This document shows, one piece after another, positions 21,579 through 32,478 of a stretch of 64,000 bases of DNA. Where the stretch lies: contig CM034412.1 in the NCBI GenBank assembly GCA_019925095.2, positions 4,610,001 through 4,674,000 on the forward strand, given 5' to 3'. The translations under genes were made by a program, and so were the position numbers. How positions within the stretch are numbered: position 1 is the stretch's first letter; every line of letters begins with the position of its first letter. Source of the DNA: Dendrolimus kikuchii. Its lineage: Eukaryota > Arthropoda > Insecta > Lepidoptera > Lasiocampidae. The notes beneath the pieces are model-generated. The model was given only the letters and a program-made list of their open reading frames with translations. It was not told the origin of the DNA and ran no database searches.

Positions 21579-22249
21579 TGCATTAACCACCGATCTAAAG
21601 CCTAAATACCCAATGTTGCCAGGTTGCTAATAGTGAAATTACTAAAATTTGTAATTCTTGTTGGTACACACGTGTGTGTAGGAAAGTAACTCCCAACATA
21701 TTGACTTAAAAAAGACTTTATCGAACATCGCCATGATTTTTAAATTGAAAACTTCACTAAATTCGCACGACCGTCACGCTCAGATACCAAGTTTTTATCT
21801 CTGAAGTGCAGTCCTAACGACTGATATTTTTTTTAAAGGTCTGACTAATAATACTCCCCCCCCCCCCCTCCATTGAAAGTGACAATACAACCTTTTTATT
21901 TTAACTGGATTGACAACATCATTGGATAATGAGACTATGTCTAGGTATCAGACATTAAAAATGATAACCCAAATGTGATACCAAATCAAAGTATTTTAGT
22001 GGTCGAAAGAGCTTCATCTGTTGTAATCGCCGAAAGAATACTTTATTACAAATTAAGAAAAGTAATGACATCGCAATGGTGTCTAATAGGTAATTTATGC
22101 CTGATTATCAATTAATGGTATTCAGTCTAACTGTACATTATTCAGTTTAAGTTATATTATATTGATTTTTCACTAAAGGTCACTTTAAATAACTTAACGG
22201 TAACTTTAGAAAATAATAAATGTTGAACACCAAAATATATAAAATAAAT
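21579..22249. other. Intergenic AT-rich stretch
   Basis: A C12 run at about 21846. No gene seen. Confidence 0.5.
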
Positions 22250-22545
22250 CTACCGATAAAATTGCTAAGCTGGCCACACTAAAATGATCACGATGTGTCA
22301 TAATGAATAATGACAGTAATATTTAAATAGTAGCACAGATTAATATGATTATTTTCTTTTTATAGGCAAAGGAATTAATGTAAAGTTGTCCCCAATGACG
22401 TCATCGGATAATTTGTTTAAAAATCGAATTAAAAAAAAACTAACTCTTAAAACACAAAAATATTCAAATTAGTATCTCAAAATACCCTATTTTACATAAT
22501 AAAAATATAAAATCAGAGGGTAATTTTTTTTGAACAATCCCCATT
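22250..22545 (+). repeat. Dispersed repeat shared with 59985-60285
   Basis: The two copies share long stretches, including GGCAAAGGAATTAATGTAAA, CCAATGACGTCATCGG and AAAATATTCAAATTAGTATC. No ORF. Confidence 0.75.
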
Positions 22546-22723
22546 GTTATTAATATCCTGCCAACCAGACAGGGCTGTGTTTGGCAATATTACTTGAAAT
22601 ATAAGGTGCTAATAATTTTACTTTCATTTTGCGTATCAAAAAATAATTCATATCGACTACCAGGTATGTTATGTCACATCATTATAAAATTGCTATCTCG
22701 TCTCTCGAACTATACTTATTTGT

Positions 22724-22862
22724 TTAATTATATAAAATACTTGCATTTTCCATCACTCTAGATATTGGTACATAGAAGAAGTTCGTGTCATCAATTTTCT
22801 GTGTAAAATAAAGCCCTTGAGTAGCAGTTATTATTTCCTCTTCACTGTTTTCTTGACTTTTT
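22724..22862 (-). CDS. CAP gene exon 9: terminal coding exon
   Basis: This exon follows ATTTTTAG, starts with the single base needed to complete an Arg codon, and encodes KSQENSEEEIITATQGLYF and so on. It stops at TAA 22724-22726. The phase agreement supports it; the protein sequence alone is not diagnostic. Confidence 0.68.
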
Positions 22863-25800
22863 CTAAAAATGTTGAATTTATAAGAAACAGAGAAAAAATA
22901 ATAGTCTACAGATTGGCGGCCGGGCATTTGCCCGTCTAGAAACCCCTGGTTTAGAGTATATCGCTATAACAACTTTGATTTATGTTCGGACGTTAGTAGC
23001 CAGGTTCCTGTCCCCCCCCTTCGACGTCGGCAGCCCATTGGTGCAACCTTTGGTGTTTCAAATATCAATAGGCGACGGTAACCGGTTTTCATCCGGTAGG
23101 CTGTTAGCGAGTCTGCTGTACTCCAGAAATATTTTATTTTATTATGAACTTAAACATTTTGAAAAATAAATTATATACCTCCAATCTCCAAAATTAGGTC
23201 TTTTACTACTCCAGCCTTTGAAACTTTGGGCTTTTAATATCTTAATTTGTTCAGCTTTGTTCCTGATTTTCAGTTCACTTTGCAATTTATCTATCATGGT
23301 CGGCTTTGTTTGGGCTTTCTGATTGGCTTGGAAACAAGAAGATTCTTATCAATATCTACGTGCTAAGACTATGTGAAATGTCCTTAAATTTATTTATTTA
23401 CGGTCTAATTCATATTAAGTTAGAGTAAGTTTGTAGAATTCTTTATGGTTCTTAAAGAATACTACAGACTTACTCAACTCAATATGACGAAGACCATTGA
23501 AGTTTAAAAATATTTTTTAAATAGTAGACGTTGAATGAGGTTTCGGACTTAGTGGACGTACACTGCAATAATTATCTTAATTACAGCTTTCGGGCCGGCT
23601 CGATCGCTGTTTTACTACGCTCTTATAGAATATCAAAGTGAAACAGTTAGCTTTGAGCTAATCGTGTTTCGTACAATGAGTAATGGTTATTTGCCTATCC
23701 CATCACATTCCTGATTCCAGTCTTCCTCCTTCCTCTTGTCTGCTCCCTCTGCCTTATATCCCATCCCCCGGTCCCATCCTTAAGGCGTTCAACGCGTCGG
23801 CTTCACCCCTGGTCTTGAAAACGTCTATAGGCGACGGTAACCGCATTCCATTACGTAAATTATCTGCCTGTTTGTCAGCTTCGGAATAAAAATTAATTAA
23901 GATTTTGTATAAAAACAAGAAAGGCCTGGCGGAATCAACTGTGTATAAAATGTGTTAAGAGTTATCTTTTTAACTGAACATTATCATTCTTTAATACTCT
24001 TCATGAAACCCGACAATCACTCGCGTATATATGTGACGTAGTGTTTATTTACCTCGAATCCTGATCAACTCATCATCTTCCTTCTTCACTTCATCAACGA
24101 TCTGGGTGGTACCAAAAGACTTTCGCACCCATAAACTTGGCGTAGTGGCAGGTACATCATCTTCTTCATCAGTGTCTTGATCCGCTTTATCATCATCGTA
24201 TTGCTCTTCGATATAATGGTCCTTTTCATCCGGTTGCGGGTGGCGTACCTTTAAAATACGTTTAATAATTATTTTTGTGCCCGGCAAATTTCGTACGCGT
24301 AGAATTTAAATTATATAATGACGGTTGTCATTGCACCGCCACCTGTTTTACTTTATTCTTCTATCCCATGGAAATGGTGTGATTTATCGGGATAGAAAGT
24401 ATCCTAAGTGTTGACTCAGGATAATGTTCTGTGTCAATTTCATGAAGTTCACGACATGTGTGTGTGTGAGTTTAATTTAAATACGTTTAGTAGTTTTAGG
24501 TGATTGTCTAATGCTGATATTAGACGAATCAACGAAATTGAAACAATTTAGCTGAAAGGCACAGAACTGAATGGACACGTTTTTCATTCATGGTTCATTG
24601 TTACAGATAGATACGGGAAAAAAATTACCGGAGCACACAATAATGGATAAGCCGATCTTGGCCTCCTTGTCGTGTGTATGGGACAGGGGGCCAAAGGTCC
24701 GGAAACGAGAGTCCGCTGGCCCAGCATGTTGGTGTGGGAAAAGTCGCAGACTAACAGGAGACGCGGATGGCCCGCACCATGGCGAACTGCTCCACAACCC
24801 ATAGCACGAAGGTTCCATACTGCCAATTGTGTAAAATGGCCCCATACTGCTCTCCTGAGTAAAAATATTTTTTAAACCTGAAGAGTAAATCTATAAACTT
24901 GTAATTATTATATCATGTTTCCGTGGTCATTTTGGCAAAAAAGTTACCCTTACTTTTTTAAACTATGGGTTGGAAAATCGTAAAAAAACAAGATTACAAA
25001 CCTTAATCATTTCAGTAAAAATTGGTTTTAGCAGGATCCATTCAACAGCTCTTAAGAATATTTTTTTAAGATTCTGTAACTAAAGAACATTAACAATGGA
25101 TCTTTTTTTTTGTTAATGCAGGGGAATGCCTTTTTACGTAATCTCCTGGCCTTGGGGGACGACACCGGGAAGTCGTGTTGGACTCCTGAACGGCTACATC
25201 CCTTCGTGATCTCCGAGCGAAGGGCACTGGGAAATCGGTCGTCAAGCTACCCAGTAAACCTAAACCTGCACCATTATCCCACGCTTTTATGGGCCGCCAT
25301 AGGAACCACTACAACTATGACGCTCTTATGTACGGCTATTACTGGCGTGTAGGGAATGGGCTACCCTACTTCACCAATAGGAGGGAAATTCCGCATAGAT
25401 ATATAATAATAATGTTCCTTGATCACCTACACCTAACCCTTCAGTGTATCTGGCTGCCTCTTGGTCGATTTTCTATTATAAGTCTTAAAATGCAAAACGC
25501 AAGTTCAAATTACTAACTTAGGCGTCAGTTTAAACGGTTTAGTGAGGTGTTTCGGTTCGACACGCCTTCTCTCCCCCCACCAGGCGTCGAAAACTCTCCG
25601 CATTGCTCGCTGAGCACTCAATTCTTCAGAATCACTAGACCTACGCCACCGCACCTCGCCGACTGTTTGACCAGCGTATGGGAAACGCACTAAAACAAAT
25701 TAGGTAAGCCATTTTAAAAACAAGCAAGTACTTCCCAAGAAATTTTATTAAATATCACAAAAACTTGACCAGAACTTCAACTTTAAACCGTTTCAAATCT

Positions 25801-28800
25801 ATTCATTACCTTTATTGAAAACTTCACCATTTGATACAGTTTTCAGATGATTGGGCTACTGAAATACATCGGTAAAAGTCTAGTATGCACAATTTCTAGC
25901 ATAAAGAAACCCACTTCATGAGTAACTAAAAACCAAAAAATAAATATTATCTACAACGACTTGATGTCAGTGCGAAGTAAAACAAAAAAGTACTAAATTT
26001 TGCAAATTGGTTGTTTTTATGTTTTACTTGACACCGACTTCAAGGTACAAAAGATTAATTTTTGCTTTTCCGTTACTTTTGAACATATTTTTTTTTGCCA
26101 GTAAATTTATATCTTTCACTTCAAGTTACGTATATGGAATCCAATAACAATGAAATTATATGAAACTCTCTTGAGGTTGTGCATACAACGCAAAAGGAAT
26201 GATCAAAATCGATTCAGAAAAAAAGTTATTGCTGAAATTGTAAATATAAACCAAAAAATAAACTTATACCACGATTTGTCGATATCGATTACCTGTTATG
26301 CGACGTCACATCACTAGACTAGGTCACTTGTCATGTTGACCTCTCGCGAGCTATGTCTATAATATTACAAAATTCTAAACCTGCCGTGTCTGCACATTAA
26401 ATATATTAAAAAAAAAAAATAGGAATAGACTATTTAAACGACGGAGAACGCGATGGTTTTTTTTAGATTTCTCGTGTTTGTCTTTTTGTCTGTTTGTTTG
26501 GGATTCACGTAAAAACTACTGAGCCGATTTCGATGCGGTTTTCGCTGATCGACAGCTAATTTTTAGAATTAAACTGTGCGTTACTTTTTATTCTGGGAAT
26601 CACGCGGTAATTTTCCTGGCAGCGGTTTGAAGTTGTTCGGATGCATAAAAATTAGCTTATTCCGATACAATTTCCACTAAAACAATAGCTTACATTATTT
26701 TTTAAATGTTGCGATACTTCGTATCCCGAGAATCCCGCGGGGATTTCAAGTCAAGTGTGGACGAAATCACGGGCATATCCGTTATTATTTATATAGGTAT
26801 GGTCTTTGAAATATGTTACATGTGTATTGTTCAGTAGAGTTAAGGCTAGACAAGAGGAGGGTACCTGTGGCTCTACAGTCGTCATGTACAAAATGACACT
26901 GATCCGCCAGCCTCTGCGCCAACGATCCTAGTTCACGATCCCACTCCTGTAAAATCAAGAAATATGTACGTACTAGGGTGTACCAGCGAAACTTCGTTCA
27001 CGTTTCCACGTTGACGACGTATTTGTTACTGAATTACAACGGCGGGATGAAAAAGTGACCGCAGCGCCGTATTTTTCTGGTTATATTCGTCTATCCCACA
27101 GATGTTATTAAACGGCTACAAAGTATCCTAAGTTCTGACCCGAAATATAAGTTAGTTTTGAGTCGATCTTCGTTTAACTCCGTTCAGTAATTTTCACGTA
27201 ATTATCAAACAGACAGACTTAAAATGCATTTTTGAAAGCTGCTATTATGAATTATACTCCTTGATTTTATTATCTTTTTTTAAATCGATTGTAAAAACTG
27301 GACCCCTTAACAGATTTATTAGATTCAATATTATATTTTTAGATTGCTTATTGCTTGAACTTCATCCGTGTTACTGTTAAAAATTATAGCGCTAGTGTCA
27401 GTATAGAGTACCTACAATATGGAATTATTGAATTATGTGCTGAGTGAAAATACTTAATATTTTTCAAGTTTTTTTTCATTGCTATTACTTTTTAATAATA
27501 CTCTAGTGATTTTATAAAACTTTTAGTATTTTCTTTAAAAAATAGCCCTTTAGCTACAGTAGCGCCACCAACTTAATGCCTTTTTACTAATATTTTTTTT
27601 TACACAGATCGCTCTAAAGCGATAAGACCGCCCATTGTTCCTGTCTTTATTATTTAATGTGACTACTGTAAATTGTTGATTTAATGTGTATGTGGTGAAC
27701 AATAAAGCGTTTTCTATTCTATTCTACACAGATTCGGTCTCCTTATTCCCATACTCGGTGACAATCAGTTGTTTCAAATAAAAATCTCCATCTTCCTTTA
27801 GATTGCCTCTTAGAAGTCTCTTAAACTACCGCTCAACGTTGATTATTTTTGACAGCTACTTAAGAGTTACTTTACCACCTCTTATCCTTATGTGTAAGAT
27901 TTTCACTATTCAGTTTCTGAGCAATTGCTTAAAATTTAAGAGACGATTATAGGTAAGGCCATTAGACTGTGGCCCAATGAGTTTTATTTAAAGCGTTAAA
28001 AAATAACACTTAACGCATAGCCACATTAGTGTATATACATAAGTTATCTGTTTACATTTAACGTTATTAACAAAGTCGCATCTCCAGTTGAGCATTATAC
28101 CCATCGCCACATGTGCGTGAAACGGCCTATATTTTTAACTTTATCCCAGATGAAGCATCACCATTATGGAGAAACAAACTTACAACTAACGTCATAATCT
28201 CAGGTTTCGGTAGATGCAATCCTCCTCGAACTCTTTCGTTGCCCGATGCTATTCGTTGACGACGTCTGAAAATTAGCTTCAATCAAGGCTTGGAAACCGG
28301 TAAAAAAAGTCGAACCGGTTACATTCCAAAAAGTACATAGTAATATTTATTTTTGTTTTGTTCTCACTTTAAGCTCAATTAAACGGTTTTTGGGAACAAA
28401 ATAAACCGGTTTCGAACCGGTTATATAAAATTATAATATTGAATCGTTAGTAATCGTAATTAAAACCAAATAAATCTATATATATAAAAATCAATTGATG
28501 TTCGTTAGTCTCGCTAAAACTCGAGAACGGCTGGACTGATTTGGCTAGTTTTGGTTTTGAATTATTTGTGGAAGTCCAGGGAAGGTTTAAAAGGTGAGTA
28601 AATATGAAAAAAATGCTTGAAATATAGTAAAAACACCAATTTCGTTATCCCTTAGAAACTATTCCTACCTGTCAAACATTTGATGTTCGTCCCGTCGTTT
28701 AGAAATCAATTAAATTTAAAAGTCGTTCCAAAATCAAGTTAAATTTAAAAGTGGTTTTTTTTTTTGGTTTTGAATGTCAAACGTTTGATGTTCGTCCCGT

Positions 28801-30687
28801 CGATCAGAAATCAACGATTTTTATTCATTGATTCTGAGGCGGTACGAATTTGCCGGGTCAGCTAGTATTGAAATAATTATGTACCTCTAAAATATAAGTT
28901 TCAACATTGTACGCCCAACCGGCAAAAGCATGTGATCTCTATGAAATAACAAGACCTATTTATATAACTACCTACTTTTTATGCAATAAATTATTTGATT
29001 TGAACGGTTCTTGCCGTACACCGCCAACACGCAGACAAGTGGTACAGCAAGTTCAGTCGCACACAAACACGTGATGAGAGAGATAGGATAACCCTTCCTC
29101 TTCTCGCAGAGTAAACCGGTCAAGTCTGATAAGGGATGTGTGTGGATGGTTGTCGGTTACGCTGTATCCGTTGAGCGGTGTACGGGGAATAAAAGATAAC
29201 TTCTATCGTACACTTTTAATCACACACTCATGTTATTTACAAATCAGAAGGATTTTTGTTTAGATGGTGGCAAGCAGCACGCACGAGAACTGAATTTGTA
29301 CACGACCAGGAATTTCGTGTGTCCGCGTTGAAGACTTGAGTCGAACTGTCGTTTTGTTTTTGATAGATGGTGTTTTCGCGCCAAGAGAATCGGCGGGAAC
29401 GTTGTGAGCCCGCGCTGTCATAAAACGGCGCGCTGTTTAGCATGCTACACAGATTAACATTAGCTTCGCGGTTGCGCGCTTGCTTATACTGTTGGCATTA
29501 ATGTCGCCACACTGGTTTATATAACACTCCCTTCAAGAATTACACTCCGAACGAAATAGTTGACAAAAACCGGTTATAACTTATTGAATCGGTTCCCAGT
29601 CTTGGCTTCAATTATGTAAGGGGCAGTGCCGCACCGTGGTGATAACATTGCGCGCATCCATCTTGTACCTAACAACGCCCAAAATGCTCCTTTAGCCATT
29701 CCACATAGCGGCCATGGTCGCCGCGAAAACGTCACTATAATGACGCATGACCTATGTCAAGAGGTGGATCGAATAGTCCGTTCCGCTTGAGTTTAAAATA
29801 GCAACGCCCGCAAGCCAGTGGAACGGGTCAAATCGCGGTCGTGAACGTGGTTGTTGCGAGTCTCATGTGGAACGTAAACTTTATTGGCATGAGCTCCCAA
29901 AATAACCATCCTGAATTTGACGTATTATAGATAATGGATGATAGGTACCTGTTTATATAGTGAAGAATAAAATGTTGCAAATCTTTTGTGAATCTTATAT
30001 GTGTATAATTTTCACACGAAGGCCCGGGACCAGGCTAAAAAATAATGTGATTTTCATTATCATCGTAATCGTTTCAGCAAGCCGTGATAGCTTAGTGACT
30101 AAAGAACTACTGGAACGATGTGGATTCGAATCCTGGTTGGGAGGCATATACCACTTAGATTTTACCAGTTTAGTGGAGGATTTATCAACAGACCGAGACT
30201 GAGTCAAGCCTGTTGTAAGGGGCGACAAAAATACCCCACAGTCAGATGGTAGGGTGTTTGCCCGCCTGGATGGCTACCACCCCTGGTTTAGAGTATGCCG
30301 CCATAACAACTTGGAGTAGTGTTCCAGAATTAGTGGCCAGGCTCCAGCGATCACCCGTTAGAGAGCGGCAGCACATTGGTAGCACCATATGTCCATAGGC
30401 GATGGTAACCGCTTTCCATCAGGTGGGCCATCTGATTGTCTGCTGAACTCAGGGAATAAAAAAAAATAGAAATAAAAGGATTAAAAGACACGAAAAAGAA
30501 TATTTCTGTCTTGGCCAATGTTAGAGATAGCGAAAACTAATCCACTTACGTCTGGAAACTGGCAAGCGACGTGTCGTCCTTTCCCCTTGCACAACCTTCG
30601 GTACCGTATCGCACAGTATTGGCTGTCATCTGACATCGATACCATTGTGAATGAAACCCATATCAGCGTGACAATTCGGGGCAGCAT
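22724..30687 (-). CDS. CAP-superfamily (SCP/TAPS, antigen-5-like) secreted protein, complete nine-exon gene
   Basis: The coding exons are 30550-30687, 29949-30034, 28184-28265, 26865-26946, 25518-25689, 24629-24854, 24053-24248, 23179-23326 and 22724-22862. The sum is 1269 nt, 422 codons plus stop, and all eight junction phases agree. Residues 1-20 look like a signal peptide. Cys-rich residues 24-56 precede the CAP domain (about 60-260), which has INRRRQRIASG, WDRELGSLAQRLADQC, RFPYAGQ, the CAP1-type WGHFTQLAVW (191-200) and the CAP2-type LLVCDFSHTNMLGQ (221-234). This is the insect antigen-5/venom-allergen-like family of secreted proteins, whose biochemical role in insects is mostly unknown. 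Residues 263-422 form an acidic, low-complexity tail with no domain I recognise, longer than in typical antigen-5 proteins. The family call is strong; the tail rests on splice and phase logic alone. Confidence 0.88.
22913..23125 (+). mobile_element. SINE (main family), diverged
   Basis: GGCCGGGCATTTGCCCGTCT, GGTGTTTCAAATATCAATAG and GGCGACGGTAACC mark the family. It starts just upstream, on the minus strand, of the terminal CAP-gene exon. Confidence 0.7.
23179..23326 (-). CDS. CAP gene exon 8: C-terminal extension
   Basis: This exon starts after TTTCCAAG and ends GAG/GTATAT. It encodes a Lys/Gln-rich, helix-prone stretch (MIDKLQSELKIRNKAEQIK) and then GWSSKRPNFGDW. Both phases match the flanking exons. 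Confidence 0.68.
23402..23495. repeat. Palindromic mini-MITE, copy 1
   Basis: Nearly the whole 94 bp folds as one imperfect hairpin, GGTCTAATTCATATTAAGTT... to ...AATATGACGAAGACC. Copy 2 is at 32392-32478. Confidence 0.65.
23780..23900 (+). mobile_element. SINE of a second family (different 5' part, shared 3' tail)
   Basis: AACGCGTCGGCTTCACCCCT, then GTCTATAGGCGACGGTAACC. Similar units are at 36660-36775, 41690-41890 and 50105-50215. Confidence 0.6.
24053..24248 (-). CDS. CAP gene exon 7: acidic C-terminal extension
   Basis: This 196-nt exon, bounded AAAG/ and /GTAAAT, encodes the hydrophilic stretch PQPDEKDHYIEEQYDDDKAD...DTDEEDDVP. It is predicted to be disordered. Its phases (0 in, 1 out) fit both neighbours. 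No known domain is recognised. Confidence 0.75.
24629..24854 (-). CDS. CAP gene exon 6: CAP1/CAP2 signature exon
   Basis: This exon follows ACTCAG and encodes AVWGHFTQLAVWNLRAMGCG and LLLVCDFSHTNMLGQ, the two diagnostic CAP signatures. It ends YPLLCAP at CCG/GTAATT, phase 0. Confidence 0.92.
25105..25400 (-). repeat. Retroposon-like insert in a CAP-gene intron
   Basis: A T10 run followed by GTTAATGCAGGGG and GC-rich non-coding sequence looks like an inverted SINE with its A-tail. No second copy is seen in the window, so the class is a guess. Confidence 0.35.
25518..25689 (-). CDS. CAP gene exon 5
   Basis: This exon starts after TTGTTTTAG and encodes RFPYAGQTVGEVRW and then RRVFDAWWGERRRV. 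These correspond to the RF-x-GQ and W-x-E segments of the CAP fold. Only the weak donor CCTAA/GTTAGT gives the phase 2 that exon 6 requires. The more obvious TTA/GTAATT would break the frame. Confidence 0.85.
26405..26800 (+). repeat. Helitron-like dispersed repeat
   Basis: It shares a block with an inverted copy at about 61010-61165 (GAGCCGATTTCGATGCGGTT, and AATCCCGCGG). It ends in a decayed GACGAAATCACGGGCATATC. It is in a CAP-gene intron. Confidence 0.45.
26865..26946 (-). CDS. CAP gene exon 4
   Basis: This exon lies between TTTTACAG and GTACCC. It encodes EWDRELGSLAQRLADQCHF and HDDCRAT, the classic W-D-x-E-L-A-x-x-A-Q...C helix of CAP proteins with the conserved His (HDDC). Confidence 0.88.
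27770..28175. repeat. Two adjoining MITE remnants in a CAP-gene intron
   Basis: 27770-27965 ends in GATTATAGGTAAGGCC, as in the element at 11320-11587. 27972-28165 aligns with the interior and one end of the MITE at 4768-4996. Confidence 0.5.
28184..28265 (-). CDS. CAP gene exon 3
   Basis: This exon follows TTTTCAG and encodes RRQRIASGNERVRGG and then PEIMTLV, the first CAP helix and loop. Its donor is GTT/GTAAGT. A hAT element ends 18 bp upstream of the acceptor. Confidence 0.85.
28284..29604. mobile_element. hAT-like non-autonomous element in a CAP-gene intron
   Basis: The ends CAAGGCTTGGAAACCGGT and (inverted) CAAGACTGGGAACCGATT are hAT-type. The 8-bp duplication GCTTCAAT flanks it at 28276-28283 and 29605-29612. 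It contains a Helitron-like insertion (28475-28865) and a sequence with its own inverted CGTACACCGC motif (about 29010-29190). No transposase frame is visible. Confidence 0.82.
28475..28865 (+). mobile_element. Helitron-like non-autonomous element
   Basis: It starts TCTATATATATAAAAATC and ends GGGTCAGCTAG. It lies between A (28474) and T (28866) with no target duplication, the Helitron habit. It is about 390 bp and homologous to 57096-57501. Confidence 0.75.
29949..30034 (-). CDS. CAP gene exon 2
   Basis: This 86-nt exon follows TTTTTTAG and encodes PGPGPSCENYTHIRFT and FILHYIN, leading into the first CAP helix. The donor ACAG/GTACCT is phase 2, exactly what exon 3 needs. It lies between two SINEs and a hAT element and is too short for ORF finders. 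Confidence 0.8.
30075..30473 (+). mobile_element. Composite SINE with tRNA-like head
   Basis: 30080-30140 has an A box (TAGCTTAGTGA) and a B box (GGATTCGAATCC). 30200-30473 is main-family SINE sequence with an A-rich tail. It lies in the first intron of the CAP gene. Confidence 0.65.
30550..30687 (-). CDS. CAP gene exon 1: signal peptide and N-terminal Cys motif
   Basis: ATG at 30687. The exon encodes a hydrophobic leader (MLPRIVTLIWVSFTMVS) and then YC...LCKGKGRHVACQFPD. The YC-LC-G-HVAC pattern is the usual start of mature insect antigen-5 proteins. The donor GAC/GTAAGT is phase 0. Confidence 0.85.
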
Positions 30688-31971
30688 TATGAGAAGTCTA
30701 GAAAAAATATTTAAAACTAGCTGCGCCCCTCATCTTATTTAAGCGGGATCTCGAATATGTTATATTCATATTAATTATTATCCTCTGAACCCTGCAAGAT
30801 TCGAAATGGAATATATGTACGCGAAAGTTTAAGATAAATCCCTGTTTTATTCTCCTTTCGATTCTTGCCTACAATAATGGCCAATTAAGATCATGGAAGA
30901 GCAGTAGGGTCTTTAGATAGGAGAGGAATTTTTGCTCAAAAATTGTTATTGGGGTTAATAATTTTTGGAGTAGGATTTTGTCTGGGTTGTAAAAATGTGA
31001 ACCGACGATGGAAAAGACGATGGTCTGGATATCATGTTACATGAGATCTGGGTGATATGACCGCCGTCACGAAGCGAATGAAAAGCAGCTGTATCTTAAA
31101 ACCTTAGTCCAATCAACATTCAAACATGATCATTTCTACGTCGTGCATACAAGCTCTAGATTTTTGACGTGTCAGACTTGATTTTTGGCCATGTTATTCC
31201 TTATACTATGAGAAGCTTGAACTGTGACATGGACTTGGCATCAAGCGCTTTTTTCTGCGAGCCGCAACTTAAACTAGTGCAGGCAAGGCGCATCTAAAGG
31301 CGGATCCACATATGATCATTTGCCCAATCCGATCAACATGTCCGTATCGCCGACGGGTATCATGATCGCTTATCTAGACGGGTCAGTACGTCAGTCTAGA
31401 CAGGTATGATACGGAGTAAATTAAAGGCGTCCACAACTAAATACGGAGCTTGATACCGTACGACGAATGATACGGTGATATGAATACAGCGATCGGATCA
31501 GGCAAATGATACATATTTGGACCGGCTTTTAGGTGAAGCTTCTACTTTTTTAATAGAAAAGGTTAAGGTTGCTTTTCGAAAAAAGAGTAATTGACACGTG
31601 TCTAAATATACTAGTAGTTGTAAGACATAATATAAAGTTCCTCTTTGTTTTGATACCTGTCAAGTTGTCACATTCAAAATACGGATCTTCGAAAATGACC
31701 ACTTCAGACCCCCAAGTTCATATATCTGTCCCAATTCAGTTCACTGTTTACCAACGACGAAATTGCCCCGTGGGTAGTGCATCCACAAAATATCGACTTT
31801 TTTGGTCATTGGGAGTCGTTTCAGAGATTCTGTTATTGTTCCAAATGGCGCCAACGCATAGGCATTGATTTTGCCAATGACATGTTATTTCAGAGCTTAT
31901 TCGAGACAAATATTCGGACAGAATGACAGATCAAAATTTAAGAAACGGTAATTTATGACTATAATTGTAAT

Positions 31972-32372
31972 ATGCGATCAATGCGCAAAATCTACGAAGT
32001 GACGCTCGCGGACCGCGTTCGTAATACCGAAGTAAGGAAGAGAGTTGGTCTGAAAGAGAGTGTCGGGGTGAAGGTAAGGAAAGGAATGCTCCGGTGGTTC
32101 GGGCATGTGGAAAGAATGACTAAACAAATATACAATGCAAAAGTGGATGGATGCAGAAGTCGTGGAAGGCCACGACACACCTTCCATGATCAAATTGATC
32201 GTGTACTAGCAGAAGGTGATGTCAGGAGCCTTAACAACAGACGAGCGTACATGACAAGAGCTATGAATGTCAAAGAAGCAAGTGAGGTGTGTAAGAATAA
32301 GCCTGAATGGCGCTCTGTTGCTCGTGCCTACCCCGCAAGGGCACTGGCGTGAAGTTATGTATGTATGTAATT
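31972..32372 (+). mobile_element. RTE-like LINE 3' end, 5' truncated
   Basis: About 400 bp matching 44353-44760, including a 126-codon open frame. Relative to the longer copy it lacks 15 bp between two GAAAGAATG repeats. It ends in a (TATG)n tail. Confidence 0.85.
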
Positions 32373-32391
32373 ATAATATCTAAATAGCGGC

Positions 32392-32478
32392 GGTCTTATA
32401 GTTAGAGTAAGATCGTAGTCTTCTTTAAGAACCTTAAAGAAGTCTACAAACATACTCTACGTCAATATGAATAAGACC
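32392..32478. repeat. Palindromic mini-MITE, copy 2
   Basis: GGTCTTATAGTTAGAGTAAG... folds back on ...CAATATGAATAAGACC. It follows directly on the (TATG)n tail of an RTE-like copy. Confidence 0.65.

Noticed and set aside
29880..29920. Alternative CAP exon after TTCAG reading DGYFGSSCQ
   Set aside because: It resembles antigen-5 sequence but reaches a stop after nine codons with no usable donor. Exon 29949-30034 fits both phase and sequence.
31569..31868. 99-codon plus-strand ORF
   Set aside because: AT-rich, no recognisable motif and no splice or homologue support.
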